Assembly (NCBI RefSeq): GCF_041260665.1
Contig: NZ_JBGCCT010000007.1
Span: forward strand, 124,001 to 188,000
DNA length: 64,000 nt
DNA from: Catenulispora sp. GP43
Lineage (GTDB): Bacteria; Actinomycetota; Actinomycetes; Streptomycetales; Catenulisporaceae
Direction of reading: 5' to 3'
The notes beneath the pieces were generated by a model. The model did no database searches. It saw only the letters and a program-made list of their open reading frames with translations, and was not told the DNA's origin. The position numbers and the translations under genes were made by a program. Of this stretch, positions 25,652-34,166 are shown piece by piece. Position 1 is the first letter of the stretch, and every line of letters begins with the position of its first letter.

Positions 25652-26682
25652 TGCTCGGCCACCGCCTCGATCACCGCGATCATCGGTGTCGGCACGATCC
25701 TGCGCAGCCGCAAACCGGCCCCGGCGAACAGCGCCTGCAACTCGTGCCGCCCGCGCACCCGGCCCGTCCCGAGGACCAGCATCTTCAGGTCCATCAGCCG
25801 GCCCATCTCGAACGCCGCCCCCCGCCGCCGCACCGGCTCCAGCAGGAGCACGCGGTCATCAGCGCCCATCCCGGCCCGCACCGTACGCAGGATCCGCGTC
25901 GCCGCCTCGTCCTCGTAGTTGTAGATGATCCGCTTGAGCAGATACGCCCCGCCGCGTCCCGGCGGGACCTTGTCGTAGAAGCTGCCGCCGACCACTTCGC
26001 AGCGCTCTGCGACGCCCGCCGCGGCCAGCACCGGCGCCGCCGCCCCGACCACCTCCGGCAGGTCGTAGAGAACGCCGTGCAGGTTCGTGTGGCGTGCCAG
26101 CAACCCGGCCAGCAGCGCCCCGTTCCCGCCCCCGACGTCGATGACCGTGCCGAGCGACTCCCAGTCGTAGACCGGCAGCACAGCCCGCAGCTCCAACTCC
26201 GTGAACGCGGCCATCAACTCGTCGAAGATGCGGGCGTCGGATGGGCGTGCGGCCAGGTAGCTCCAGAACTCCTCGCCATGCACCAGGTCGAAGGCCGGTC
26301 CGCCGGTGCGGACGCTGTCGCCCAGGTGGGCGAAGGCCAGCACGTCCGCGTCGACCGTGTGGAACAGCTTCCGGAACGACAACGGATGCCCGCTGCGCAG
26401 CAGCTCGCTCATCGGCGTCAGCCCGAAGACCCCCGGGGCGGTCTCGGCGAAGATGTCCTTGCCGGCCAGCGCCCGCAGCATCCGGTGCAGCGCGTCGGGA
26501 TCGGCGCCGGCCCGCCGCGCCAGCTCGGCCGCCGGCAGCGGTCCGTCGGCCAACAGGTCGGCCAGCCGCAGATCGGCGGCCACGCTGATGGCGAACGGGA
26601 CGATGATGTCGGCCAGCTCGAACAGCCTCAGCATGGTCGCCTGGTCGGTCTGCCCGATCAGGTCGGACTGGGTAGCGGTCAT
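25648..26682 (-). CDS. O-methyltransferase (dimerising family)
   Basis: A 344-residue member of the same family as its neighbour, with an N-terminal dimerisation/winged-helix region and the canonical SAM motif VIDVGGGNGALL (about residue 165). At the usual HDW base position it reads RIIYNYEDE: the catalytic His is Asn, so the mechanism or target may differ from a classic O-methyltransferase. ATG 26682 has a GAGG site 7 bases upstream. It is the second gene of the three-methyltransferase operon and overlaps the next by GTGA. Confidence 0.88.
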   Translation of the reverse strand: MTATQSDLIGQTDQATMLRLFELADIIVPFAISVAADLRLADLLADGPLPAAELARRAGADPDALHRMLRALAGKDIFAETAPGVFGLTPMSELLRSGHPLSFRKLFHTVDADVLAFAHLGDSVRTGGPAFDLVHGEEFWSYLAARPSDARIFDELMAAFTELELRAVLPVYDWESLGTVIDVGGGNGALLAGLLARHTNLHGVLYDLPEVVGAAAPVLAAAGVAERCEVVGGSFYDKVPPGRGGAYLLKRIIYNYEDEAATRILRTVRAGMGADDRVLLLEPVRRRGAAFEMGRLMDLKMLVLGTGRVRGRHELQALFAGAGLRLRRIVPTPMIAVIEAVAEQ

Positions 26683-26743
26683 CGGCTCGCCTCACTCACC
26701 TTGTCGGAGATCGTCGGCGCGCCGCCGGCGCGTCAGGGGCGCG

Positions 26744-27877
26744 TCAGCGGCGCAGTGCGTGGAAACGGTGCAGCATCGACGGCGGCGGGAAGGTGATCGC
26801 CAGGACCTCGTACGAACCCAGGCCCGCCTTGTCGGCCCAGGCGCGCACGTTCGCCTCCGTCAGGATCGTCCCGGATCCGTCGCCGGCGGCGGCCATCGCC
26901 ACCGGCAGGTTGAACAGCGGGCTCACCGAGGCGAACATCTCCGCCGGCGTGCCGCGGTTGGTCATCGGGTCGTCCGAGGCCGAGGACTCCACACACAGCA
27001 GCAGCCCGTCGGCCTTCAGCGCCCGGCCCATCGCCGTGAGCGCGGGTACCGGCTCAGGGATGTCGTGCAGGGTGTGGAACAGGTAGACGAAGTCGTAGCG
27101 GTCCTGCTCGTGGATCTCATCGGCGAGCTGCACCCGGAAGGCGACGTTGCTCAGCCCGCGCGAGGCGGCCAGGGCGCGCGCCGCCTCGATGCTCGCGGCG
27201 TCCGCGTCGATCCCGACGACCTCGGCCTTCGGGAACAGCCGGGCCAGTGTCGCCGTCGAACGTCCCCGGCCACAGCCGACGTCGGCGATCGCCGCGCCGG
27301 GTGCGGAGAGCTTTTCCGTAAGCCCGGGAATGCTTTGCAGCCATCCTTCGAGGAAGTACTCGTGGATCGGCGCCCACAGGCGCTCGACTCCCACGGTCAC
27401 CTCTTCGCCGCTGTCGGCGTACCCGATGCCCTCGCCGGAGGCGAAGCACTCCATGAGGCGCGGGACGTTGCGGGTCACGCCGTAGGCCAGCTGGTAGGCG
27501 CCGACGCTGAAACCGGGGCTCTCGGGATCGCCGAAGAAGAAGATGCCTTCCTTGGTCAGCCGGTAGCGCCGAGCCTCGCTCCCATCGGCGGTATCGGCGG
27601 CATCCGCGGCATCCGCATCGACCGTCTCAACCTCGACGTACCCGGTCGCCACCAGCGCGTCGGCCCACTCCCGGACATACCGCTCGTGCAGCGACGTCAC
27701 GGCGGCCAGCTGCGCGCCGGTCGCCGGTCCGTGGTCGGCCAGTGCCTCGAAGAGCCCCAGCCGGTCCCCGATGACCACCAGGGCCGCGACCTGGGCTCCG
27801 GTGACATGGGAATAGATCCGGTTTCCGATGGCGATCATCTGCTCGAAGTCGAGCTCTGAGATATCGACACGGGCCAT
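26744..27877 (-). CDS. SAM-dependent methyltransferase with winged-helix N-terminus
   Basis: A 377-residue methyltransferase. The N-terminal part (about 20-90) resembles the winged-helix domain of transcriptional-regulator-like methyltransferases, followed by an Ala/Asp-rich insertion (DADAADAADTADG) and a catalytic domain with motif I IADVGCGRGRSTATLA and post-I VVGIDAD. HTLHDIPEP occupies the active-site region. ATG 27877 has AAGGAGGG upstream. It is first in the three-gene methyltransferase operon (61-base gap to the next) and divergent from the thioesterase-like gene at 27980. Target unknown. Confidence 0.88.
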   Translation of the reverse strand: MARVDISELDFEQMIAIGNRIYSHVTGAQVAALVVIGDRLGLFEALADHGPATGAQLAAVTSLHERYVREWADALVATGYVEVETVDADAADAADTADGSEARRYRLTKEGIFFFGDPESPGFSVGAYQLAYGVTRNVPRLMECFASGEGIGYADSGEEVTVGVERLWAPIHEYFLEGWLQSIPGLTEKLSAPGAAIADVGCGRGRSTATLARLFPKAEVVGIDADAASIEAARALAASRGLSNVAFRVQLADEIHEQDRYDFVYLFHTLHDIPEPVPALTAMGRALKADGLLLCVESSASDDPMTNRGTPAEMFASVSPLFNLPVAMAAAGDGSGTILTEANVRAWADKAGLGSYEVLAITFPPPSMLHRFHALRR

Positions 27878-27979
27878 GGACCCTCCTTGGTCGGTGGTTT
27901 CGAATGCTCGCACCGCCCTGCTCAAGGGGTCAACGAGCCATACGCGCCGCCCTCTCGCGCGCCGTGCTATGAACCCCGC

Positions 27980-28816
27980 ATGGGAGATCTGCAGCACGAC
28001 ACAGCGGTCGAACCCCTGGAGCCGGGCCGCCTCACGGGCCGTTTCCGCGCCGAGGTGAGCCCGGACTGGGATCTGTGGGGCCCGGTCGGCGGCTACCTGG
28101 CGGCGATCGCGGTGCGGGCCGCCGGCGCCTCGACCGAGCTGGCCCGGCCGGCCAGCGCCGCCTGCCACTATCTGGCCCCGGCGCGCTTCGGCCCGGTCGA
28201 GCTGACGGTGGTTACCGGACGGCGCTCGCGCCGTGCCGAGTCGCTCAGGGTCCTGATGACGCAGCGCGACTCGCCGGTCCTCGAAGTCCTCGTCTGGGCA
28301 GTCGCCGACGACCTACCGGGCCCGAGTGCCGGCTGGGTCCCGGCGCCGGCCGCGCCGCCGCCGTACGAGCTCTCGGTGTTCGACCCGGCCCAGGACCTCG
28401 GCGGCGATCCGACGGCGCTGACCCCGTTCTGGAAGAACGTGGAGATCCGGCAGGTCTTCCTGCCCGGCGAGAGCCGCGAGCCCGGCGGCGAGCCGATGCT
28501 GCGCTCCTGGGAGCGCTATCTGCCGCAGTCCGCGTGCGGCGACCCCTGGGCCGATGCCGCCCGACTGCTCATCAGCGCGGACGTGTCGATCTATCCGGCG
28601 ATCGCCAAGGGCTTCGAGGCGCCCGCGTTCATCGCCCCGAACCTGGATCTGTATGTGGCCTTCCATGCCCCGCCGCCCACCGACGACCACCTGCTCATCG
28701 AGACCCGGGGCAGCGCGGCCGGCGGGGGACTGGTCAGCGGCCGCACCCGGATCTGGTCTCCGGCCGGCGATCTGGTCGCCAGCGGGACCTCCCAGCTGCT
28801 GTGCCGCATGTTCTAG
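27980..28816 (+). CDS. Thioesterase-superfamily (double hot-dog) protein
   Basis: A 278-residue protein resembling TesB-like acyl-CoA thioesterases with two tandem hot-dog domains. GPVGGYLAAIAVRAAG near the start, SAACHYLAPARFGPVELTV, and a second half including LYVAFHAPPPTDDHLLIE match the family. A clear paralogue lies at 33020-33937 with the same WxPVGGYLA and FWKNxEIR motifs. ATG 27980 is the start that best fits the family; no strong ribosome site is seen. It could hydrolyse acyl or aryl thioesters or shape a precursor pool. It converges on the GMC oxidoreductase with 15 bases between stops. Confidence 0.75.
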   Translation: MGDLQHDTAVEPLEPGRLTGRFRAEVSPDWDLWGPVGGYLAAIAVRAAGASTELARPASAACHYLAPARFGPVELTVVTGRRSRRAESLRVLMTQRDSPVLEVLVWAVADDLPGPSAGWVPAPAAPPPYELSVFDPAQDLGGDPTALTPFWKNVEIRQVFLPGESREPGGEPMLRSWERYLPQSACGDPWADAARLLISADVSIYPAIAKGFEAPAFIAPNLDLYVAFHAPPPTDDHLLIETRGSAAGGGLVSGRTRIWSPAGDLVASGTSQLLCRMF

Positions 28817-28831
28817 GCCTTGTCCGAGAAG

Positions 28832-30346
28832 CTAGGCAGAAACCAGACCGCTGAGACGCTCGGCCACCATCACGGTGGTCAGGTGCGTGGGAGCCCGCAC
28901 GGTCCGCGGCATGACCGAGGCGTCGGCGACGATCACGCCCTCCACCCCGCGCACCGCACCGTCCGGATCGAGTACCGCCGCGTCGTCCGATCCCATCCGG
29001 CAGCCGCCGGTCGCGTGGTGATAGGGGACCAGGGCGCGGCGGAGCAGCCGCGGCAGATCCGGGTCCGCCAACGCGTCCTCGACCGGCGTCGTGGCCAGCC
29101 GCGCGGGCCCGGCCATCACCGCCTTGAACTCCGGATGCTCAAGAATCCGCGCCGCCTCCCGCAGTCCGGCCGTCATCCGGTCGACGTCGGCCGAAGCGGC
29201 CAGCATTCGGAACGCCACCTCCGGCTCCGCCGCAGGATCTGCGGACCGCAGTCGGATGCGTCCGGTGGAACGCGGATCCAGCAACGCCGCCATGACACCG
29301 GCCGCCGAACCCGACGGATCGCTGACGTAGAGCTGGAGATCGTTGTCTGGCGCACCGCAGGCATGGGAGGAGAAACGCAGAGCACAGTGCCCCGGAGACG
29401 ACTGCGCGGCCGACGACACTTCTTCAGCAGCCGGGAACCTCAGCCACACCGTCGGATGGTCCTGCAGATGCAGCCCGACCCCGGGAACATCAGCGACGAC
29501 CGGCACACCCAGCGACCGCAGATCACACGCCGGCCCGATCCCCGAGCGCAGCAGCAGCGCCGGCGAGTGCACGGCGCCGAGACAGACCACAGCGCGGTCC
29601 GCGCGCACCAGGGTGACTCCGTCGGCGTCCGCCAGATCGACCCCGACGAAGCGGTCCCGATGGAACCGCAGCCGCACCGCCAGCGTGTCGGGCCTGATGC
29701 ACAGGTTCGGGCGGCCCCGGGCCGGCTCGATGTAAGCGTCCTTCATCGACACCCGCATCCCGTCCCGCCGGTTCCACGTCACCGGTGAGACCCCGGTGCT
29801 GCCCGGGGCGTTGATGTCAGGGTACTGAGCGTGGCCCAGTCCGGCGGCCGCCACCGCGAGCGCGTGGCTGGCCGTGCCCCAGTTCCGCCGCGGCGACCGG
29901 GACACCGGTACCGGGCCGCCGACGCCGTGGCCGGGCTGGTCGCCGAAGTCGGCGTCGTCCTCCAGGCGCTGGAACACCGGCGCGACCTCGGCCCAGGACC
30001 AGCCGGGCACGTCCCACCGGTCGAAGTCGTCCGGCAGCCCGCGGATCGCGGACTGCCCGTTGATCACCGAGCTGCCGCCGATCCCGCGCCCGCACAGGTA
30101 CGGCCGCTCCGGCCCCGCCTCGGTCAGCAGGGCCCTGATGTTCGGCCAGCGCAGCTGCCGCAGCGTCGCGGCCCGCAGGAAATCCGAGCCGCGCACCGCT
30201 TCCGGCGTCTCGGCCGCCGGGTAGTCCGGCCCGGCCTCCACCAGCAGCACCCGGCGTCCCGGGTCCTCCGACAGCCGCGCCGCCACGACCGCGCCGGCCG
30301 TGCCGCCGCCCAGGACGACGACGTCGAACCCCTGCCGCGCGGCCAT
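28832..30346 (-). CDS. GMC-family FAD oxidoreductase
   Basis: A 504-residue glucose-methanol-choline oxidoreductase. The N-terminal FAD motif is VVLGGGTAGAVVAARL with LLVEAGPDYP. The GMC region GIGGSSVINGQSAIRG follows, and the C-terminal substrate domain keeps HHATGGCRMG and ADASVMPRTV with the catalytic His region. It oxidises alcohols to aldehydes or ketones using FAD and oxygen or another acceptor. ATG 30346 has GGAGGGG upstream. Thirteen bases separate it from the upstream aminotransferase, so they are an operon; alcohol oxidation followed by transamination is a sensible pairing. Confidence 0.9.
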   Translation of the reverse strand: MAARQGFDVVVLGGGTAGAVVAARLSEDPGRRVLLVEAGPDYPAAETPEAVRGSDFLRAATLRQLRWPNIRALLTEAGPERPYLCGRGIGGSSVINGQSAIRGLPDDFDRWDVPGWSWAEVAPVFQRLEDDADFGDQPGHGVGGPVPVSRSPRRNWGTASHALAVAAAGLGHAQYPDINAPGSTGVSPVTWNRRDGMRVSMKDAYIEPARGRPNLCIRPDTLAVRLRFHRDRFVGVDLADADGVTLVRADRAVVCLGAVHSPALLLRSGIGPACDLRSLGVPVVADVPGVGLHLQDHPTVWLRFPAAEEVSSAAQSSPGHCALRFSSHACGAPDNDLQLYVSDPSGSAAGVMAALLDPRSTGRIRLRSADPAAEPEVAFRMLAASADVDRMTAGLREAARILEHPEFKAVMAGPARLATTPVEDALADPDLPRLLRRALVPYHHATGGCRMGSDDAAVLDPDGAVRGVEGVIVADASVMPRTVRAPTHLTTVMVAERLSGLVSA

Positions 30347-30358
30347 GAGGATCCCCTC

Positions 30359-31777
30359 CTACCTGTGACCGCGCAGCGTCGCCGGACGCAGCGTGGATTC
30401 GTCGACGTCTGATTCGCGGAACGCCAGGACCACCTCGGCCAGGGTCGCGGCGAGGAAGCCGACGTCCTGCGGGGGAGTGGTCAGCGGCGGGATGAGCATG
30501 ACGGTGTCGGGCGTGTAGTCGATCAGCACTCCGGCCCGGCGGCAGCGCGCCTCCAGGTGGCGCTTCATCGGCATCCCGGCCGGACGCCCTTCGTCGTCGA
30601 GCAGATCCAGGCCCACATAAGCGCCGAGCTGCCGGACGGCGCCAAGCCGCGGCGAGCCGGACAGCGCCTCGGACAGCGCGTGCGCCAAGCGCACTCCCAT
30701 CGCGCGCCCCTGCGCCACCACGTCCTCCTCCTGGTAGGCGCGCAGCGCGGCCAGAGCGGCGGCGCAGGCCACCGGATGGGCGTCGGTGCTGGAGGCATGG
30801 GAGAAGGCTGATGTGGAGGAGATGTCGAACGCGCCGTAGACCTCGTCGGTCACCGCCACCGCGCCGAGAGCCGCGTAGCCGGCGGTGATCGCCTTGGCGA
30901 AACACATCACGTCGGGCGTCACACCGGACAGCTCGGCGGCGAACATCGCGCCGGTCCGGCCGAAGCCGGTGAAGACCTCGTCGAAGACCAGCAGGATCCC
31001 GTGCGCAGTGCAGAACTCGCGCAGCTCCCGCAGGAAGTGGTCCGGCAGCGGCACGCCGCTGACGCCCTTCACCGGCTCGACGAACACCGCCGCCAGCTGG
31101 TCGGGCCCCAGCTCCCGCAGTGCTGCCAGCACGCCAGAGCCGCACGTCGCCTCGGCGGTGCTCGCGCCGTCGCGGCAGCGCGGGCAGGAGGCCATGGCCG
31201 GCAGCGGCACGTGCGCGAAGCCCTCGGGCATCGGGCCGAAGAACCGGTGCAGGATCCGCTGCCCGCCGGTGGCCATCGCGGTCAGGGTGCTGCCGTGGAA
31301 GCTGCCGTCCAACGCGACGACGGTGCGCTTCTTGCGCCGGCCGACGTTGCGCTGGTACCCGCGGGCCATCAGCACGGCCGACTCCACCGCGGCGCTGCCG
31401 GTGTGGGTGAATCGGACCCGGGTGATGCCCGCCGGCGCGGCGTCGACCAGCGCGCGGGCGTAGTCCACCGCGACCGGGACCGCCTGCTCCCAGCGCATCG
31501 TGCACACGAACGGCAGTTCCCGGGCCTGCTGGTACATGGCCTGCGCGATGTCCTCGCGGCTGTAGCCGAGGTTCATGTTGCCGATGCCGGAGCGCGCGTC
31601 CAGGCAACGGTTCCCTTGGGCGTCGACGAGCCAGGAGCCCTCGCCGCGCACCCACATGTCGTCCGGGCCGGCCTGGCCGAGCACGAAGCCCATCGGGGCG
31701 AAGCCGTGCCAGAAGGGGTGGGTCGCCGGGTCGAAGGTCGTTCTGCTGTCCGTAGTCGTTCTGCTGTCCGCAGTCAC
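30359..31777 (-). CDS. Class III PLP aminotransferase
   Basis: A 472-residue omega-amino-acid:pyruvate or acetylornithine-type aminotransferase. The PLP Lys lies in MCFAKAITAGYAALGAVAV, the cofactor Asp in LLVFDEVFTGFGRTG, and GSAAVESAVLMAR is the phosphate site. CPRCRDG with a nearby Cys may form a small metal or disulfide site, an insertion uncommon in the class. GTG 31777 has AAGGGA upstream. It precedes the GMC oxidoreductase by 12 bases. Likely role: install or remove an amino group on an aldehyde or ketone intermediate. Confidence 0.9.
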   Translation of the reverse strand: MTADSRTTTDSRTTFDPATHPFWHGFAPMGFVLGQAGPDDMWVRGEGSWLVDAQGNRCLDARSGIGNMNLGYSREDIAQAMYQQARELPFVCTMRWEQAVPVAVDYARALVDAAPAGITRVRFTHTGSAAVESAVLMARGYQRNVGRRKKRTVVALDGSFHGSTLTAMATGGQRILHRFFGPMPEGFAHVPLPAMASCPRCRDGASTAEATCGSGVLAALRELGPDQLAAVFVEPVKGVSGVPLPDHFLRELREFCTAHGILLVFDEVFTGFGRTGAMFAAELSGVTPDVMCFAKAITAGYAALGAVAVTDEVYGAFDISSTSAFSHASSTDAHPVACAAALAALRAYQEEDVVAQGRAMGVRLAHALSEALSGSPRLGAVRQLGAYVGLDLLDDEGRPAGMPMKRHLEARCRRAGVLIDYTPDTVMLIPPLTTPPQDVGFLAATLAEVVLAFRESDVDESTLRPATLRGHR

Positions 31778-31865
31778 AGGGTCCCTTATGTCCGCCGGGG
31801 CCGCCGACCGTCAAGGGAGCGGCCCGCCATTGCGGCTCATCCGTTGCCCGCCCGACGATCGGCCG

Positions 31866-32942
31866 GTGACCGTCACCGTCGAGCAGCCCCGAACCCGGCG
31901 TGAGCTGACCGCCTTCCTGCGCTTCGCCGACGAGGCGAACGCCGAGCGCACGGCCTCCTGGCCGGTGCTGACCCCGATGCAACTGCCCTTCGTCTCGGGA
32001 CAGGGCCCTGATGCGCACGAGCGCGAGGTACGGCCGCTGGTGGCCCGCCAGGACGGCCGGACCGTGGCCCGGGTCGTCGCCGTCGACGACGGCGCCCACC
32101 GGCGGCGCTGGGCCGACGGCGTGGGGCACCTGAGCCTGTTCGAGGCGCTGCCCGGGCGGGTCGAGGCGGTCAGGACCCTGATGGACGACGCCTGCGACTG
32201 GCTGCGCTCGCGCGGGGCCACGGCGGCGCGCGCCGGCTTGGGGGCCGGACCGGATCTGCCGTTCGTCGTCGACGACTACCTCTCGCTGCCGCCGCTGCCG
32301 GTGCGGCACAACCCGCCCGGCTACCACACGCTGCTGCACGAGGCCGGGTTCGGCGTGGAGAAGTCCTGTCTGGACTACGTCGCCGAGGCGACGCCGGAGC
32401 TGGTGGCGCGGTGGGAGCGGCTCGTCGAGGACGCGGCGGCCCGCGGATTCCGGATGGTGCCGCTGGGCGAGGTCGCCCCGGAGCGGCGGATCGAGGACTT
32501 CGGCGGGACGTGGAACGAGGCGTTCGCCGACAGCTGGGGCATGACGCCGACCCCGGCCGAGGAGTTCGAGCAGACCTTCGCCTTCGCCGGGCCCCGCGGC
32601 ATGGACGACTTCTCGGTGGTGGCCTACCTCGGCGGCCGGCCGATGGGGGTGGCCTCGTGCGGGCCGACGCTGTCCGGTCTGGCCAGGCTGGCGCCCGGCC
32701 GGGTGCTGGCGCCGTGGGAGGGGCTGCGCTTCTTCGGCGTCGGGGTCCGCGCACAGATGCGCGGCCAAGGCCTGGGTCTGGCCTTGACCGCGCAGTCCTT
32801 TCTGGCTCAGTACCGGATGGGGGCCACGCACCTGGGGTACACGATGGTGCTGGCGGACAACTGGGCTTCGCGGCGTACCGCCGAGCGGCTCGGGGCGCGG
32901 ATCCGGGCGACGTACCTGATCTACCGGCGGGATTTCCGCTGA
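31866..32942 (+). CDS. GNAT-family N-acyltransferase (tandem GNAT-like)
   Basis: A 358-residue protein in which the C-terminal half shows a GNAT acetyl-CoA-binding signature (FGVGVRAQMRGQGLGLALTAQ, Q/RxxGxG/A) and LADNWASRRTAERLG. The N-terminal half has similar secondary-structure composition and may be a degenerate second GNAT unit. GTG 31866 is a tentative start; an ATG at 31788 would add 26 residues but reach into the divergent promoter. It is divergent from the aminotransferase/GMC operon. It may acylate an amine on the product, or be a resistance enzyme. Confidence 0.75.
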   Translation: MTVTVEQPRTRRELTAFLRFADEANAERTASWPVLTPMQLPFVSGQGPDAHEREVRPLVARQDGRTVARVVAVDDGAHRRRWADGVGHLSLFEALPGRVEAVRTLMDDACDWLRSRGATAARAGLGAGPDLPFVVDDYLSLPPLPVRHNPPGYHTLLHEAGFGVEKSCLDYVAEATPELVARWERLVEDAAARGFRMVPLGEVAPERRIEDFGGTWNEAFADSWGMTPTPAEEFEQTFAFAGPRGMDDFSVVAYLGGRPMGVASCGPTLSGLARLAPGRVLAPWEGLRFFGVGVRAQMRGQGLGLALTAQSFLAQYRMGATHLGYTMVLADNWASRRTAERLGARIRATYLIYRRDFR

Positions 32943-33019
32943 CAGAAACGGTTCAGGCGCGCGCCCGGGATCCGGGTGCTTGGTGCTTGGTGCTCGGGCT
33001 CAGGGGCTCGGTGCTCAGC

Positions 33020-33937
33020 TCACTCCGAGGCCGTGGCCTCGAACCAGGTCTTGGTCTCGGCCGGCGAGGCCGGGGCCGACAGGTCCAGGAACGTCATGTG
33101 CGACTTCGCGGTGGCCACGATCTCGCCCTCGCGGGTCCACAGCGTCGCGTGCGCCCCGATCAGGCCGTCGGCGGCGGCGCTGCCCACGCCCTCGATCAGC
33201 AGCCACTCCGAGTCCGGCGCGAAGTTGTGGAACTCCACCGTCAGGTCCAGCGTCGGCGCCACGAACGGCAGCGGCGGGGTGAAGGGGGTGGCCACGGTCG
33301 GGAACTGCGACACGTCGGAGATGATCAGGTAGCGGCAGGCCTCCATCCACGGGTCGGGGTACGTGGCGCCGTTCATGAACCGGTCCCAGGCCCGGATCCG
33401 GGCGTGCCGCTTGGGCGCGAGCTTGAGCTCCTCCTTGCTCAGGCCCTCGGGCACCTCGACCGTGTGCCCGAGCCGGACCGGCCGGATCTCGAAGTTCTTC
33501 CAGAACGGCTCGTCGCCCATCATGGCGATCACGTCGTCGTCCAGCACGATGTTGGGCAGGTCGTCCGGCGGCGGCACCTCCGGCGGCGCGAGCCAGCTGA
33601 CGTGCGGCCCGTACCCGCCGGTGGGCACGGCCCAGATGAGCGCGGCCAGGATGGTCTTGCCCTCCTGGATCATCCGCACCTCGAACGACTCGGACTGCTC
33701 GGTGTCGCGCAGCTTGGCGACTTCGATGTCGACCGGGCCGAACTGGGCCTCGGCCAGGTAGTGACAGGTCAGGCTGGCGGGCCGGGCCAGGTTGCTCTCC
33801 GCCCGGGCGGCCTGGAGCGCGATCGACGCGAGGTAGCCTCCGACGGGCACCCACATCTTCCACTCCGTGGACACCTCGCCGCGGTACTTCCCGTCTCCGA
33901 CGCGTTGAACTGCTGTCTGTTCTTCGAGTGTGGGCAT
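33020..33937 (-). CDS. Thioesterase-superfamily paralogue
   Basis: A 305-residue double hot-dog thioesterase-like protein, paralogous to the one at 27980-28816: both share WxPVGGYLASIA, LxRPASxxCHYLAxAxFGPVxxxV and FWKNFEIR. It differs in an inserted Lys/Arg-rich segment (GLSKEELKLAPKRHAR). ATG 33937 is the best start; it lacks a strong ribosome site. An inverted-repeat operator candidate lies 29 bases upstream (33966-33982). Two copies of this rare family in one cluster suggest either two acyl substrates or a heterodimer. Confidence 0.75.
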   Translation of the reverse strand: MPTLEEQTAVQRVGDGKYRGEVSTEWKMWVPVGGYLASIALQAARAESNLARPASLTCHYLAEAQFGPVDIEVAKLRDTEQSESFEVRMIQEGKTILAALIWAVPTGGYGPHVSWLAPPEVPPPDDLPNIVLDDDVIAMMGDEPFWKNFEIRPVRLGHTVEVPEGLSKEELKLAPKRHARIRAWDRFMNGATYPDPWMEACRYLIISDVSQFPTVATPFTPPLPFVAPTLDLTVEFHNFAPDSEWLLIEGVGSAAADGLIGAHATLWTREGEIVATAKSHMTFLDLSAPASPAETKTWFEATASE

Positions 33938-33965
33938 GCGACGTTTGTACTGAGACGGGGCTCGA

Positions 33966-33982
33966 GTGTGGAAGCTCCACAG
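33966..33982 (+). promoter_or_regulatory. Candidate operator, TGTGGA/TCCACAG family (site 2)
   Basis: GTGTGGAAGCTCCACAG followed by TTG: a perfect TGTGGA/TCCACA inverted repeat with a 3-base spacer, 29 bases upstream of the thioesterase paralogue start (33937, -). It shares the half-sites and trailing TTG with the site before the NRPS operon. Confidence 0.6.
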
Positions 33983-33997
33983 TTGCTCGGCACTCAA

Positions 33998-34166
33998 GCG
34001 GGCGGGGGGCAGCCGCGCAGCGCGAAATCAGCCAAGCGGCGGCGGCGACCGGCGACCGGCGAATGGCGAGCGGCGAGCGGCGAGCAGCGAATGACGATCA
34101 GCAGACAGCAGGACGCGGCCCGGAACCTGCTCGCCGATCGGGCCGGGCCGGCTGCGTGCACAGTCG
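33998..34166. other. Low-complexity spacer
   Basis: The gap between the thioesterase paralogue start and the LLM oxidoreductase stop holds GGCGACCGGCGA / GGCGAGCGGCGAG-type degenerate short repeats (about 34043-34090) and no supported gene or hairpin. Confidence 0.6.

Noticed and set aside
29817-32831. About 1000-codon minus-strand frame spanning the GMC and aminotransferase region
   Set aside because: It is a different frame from the GMC, aminotransferase and GNAT genes, which carry clear motifs; this frame has none.
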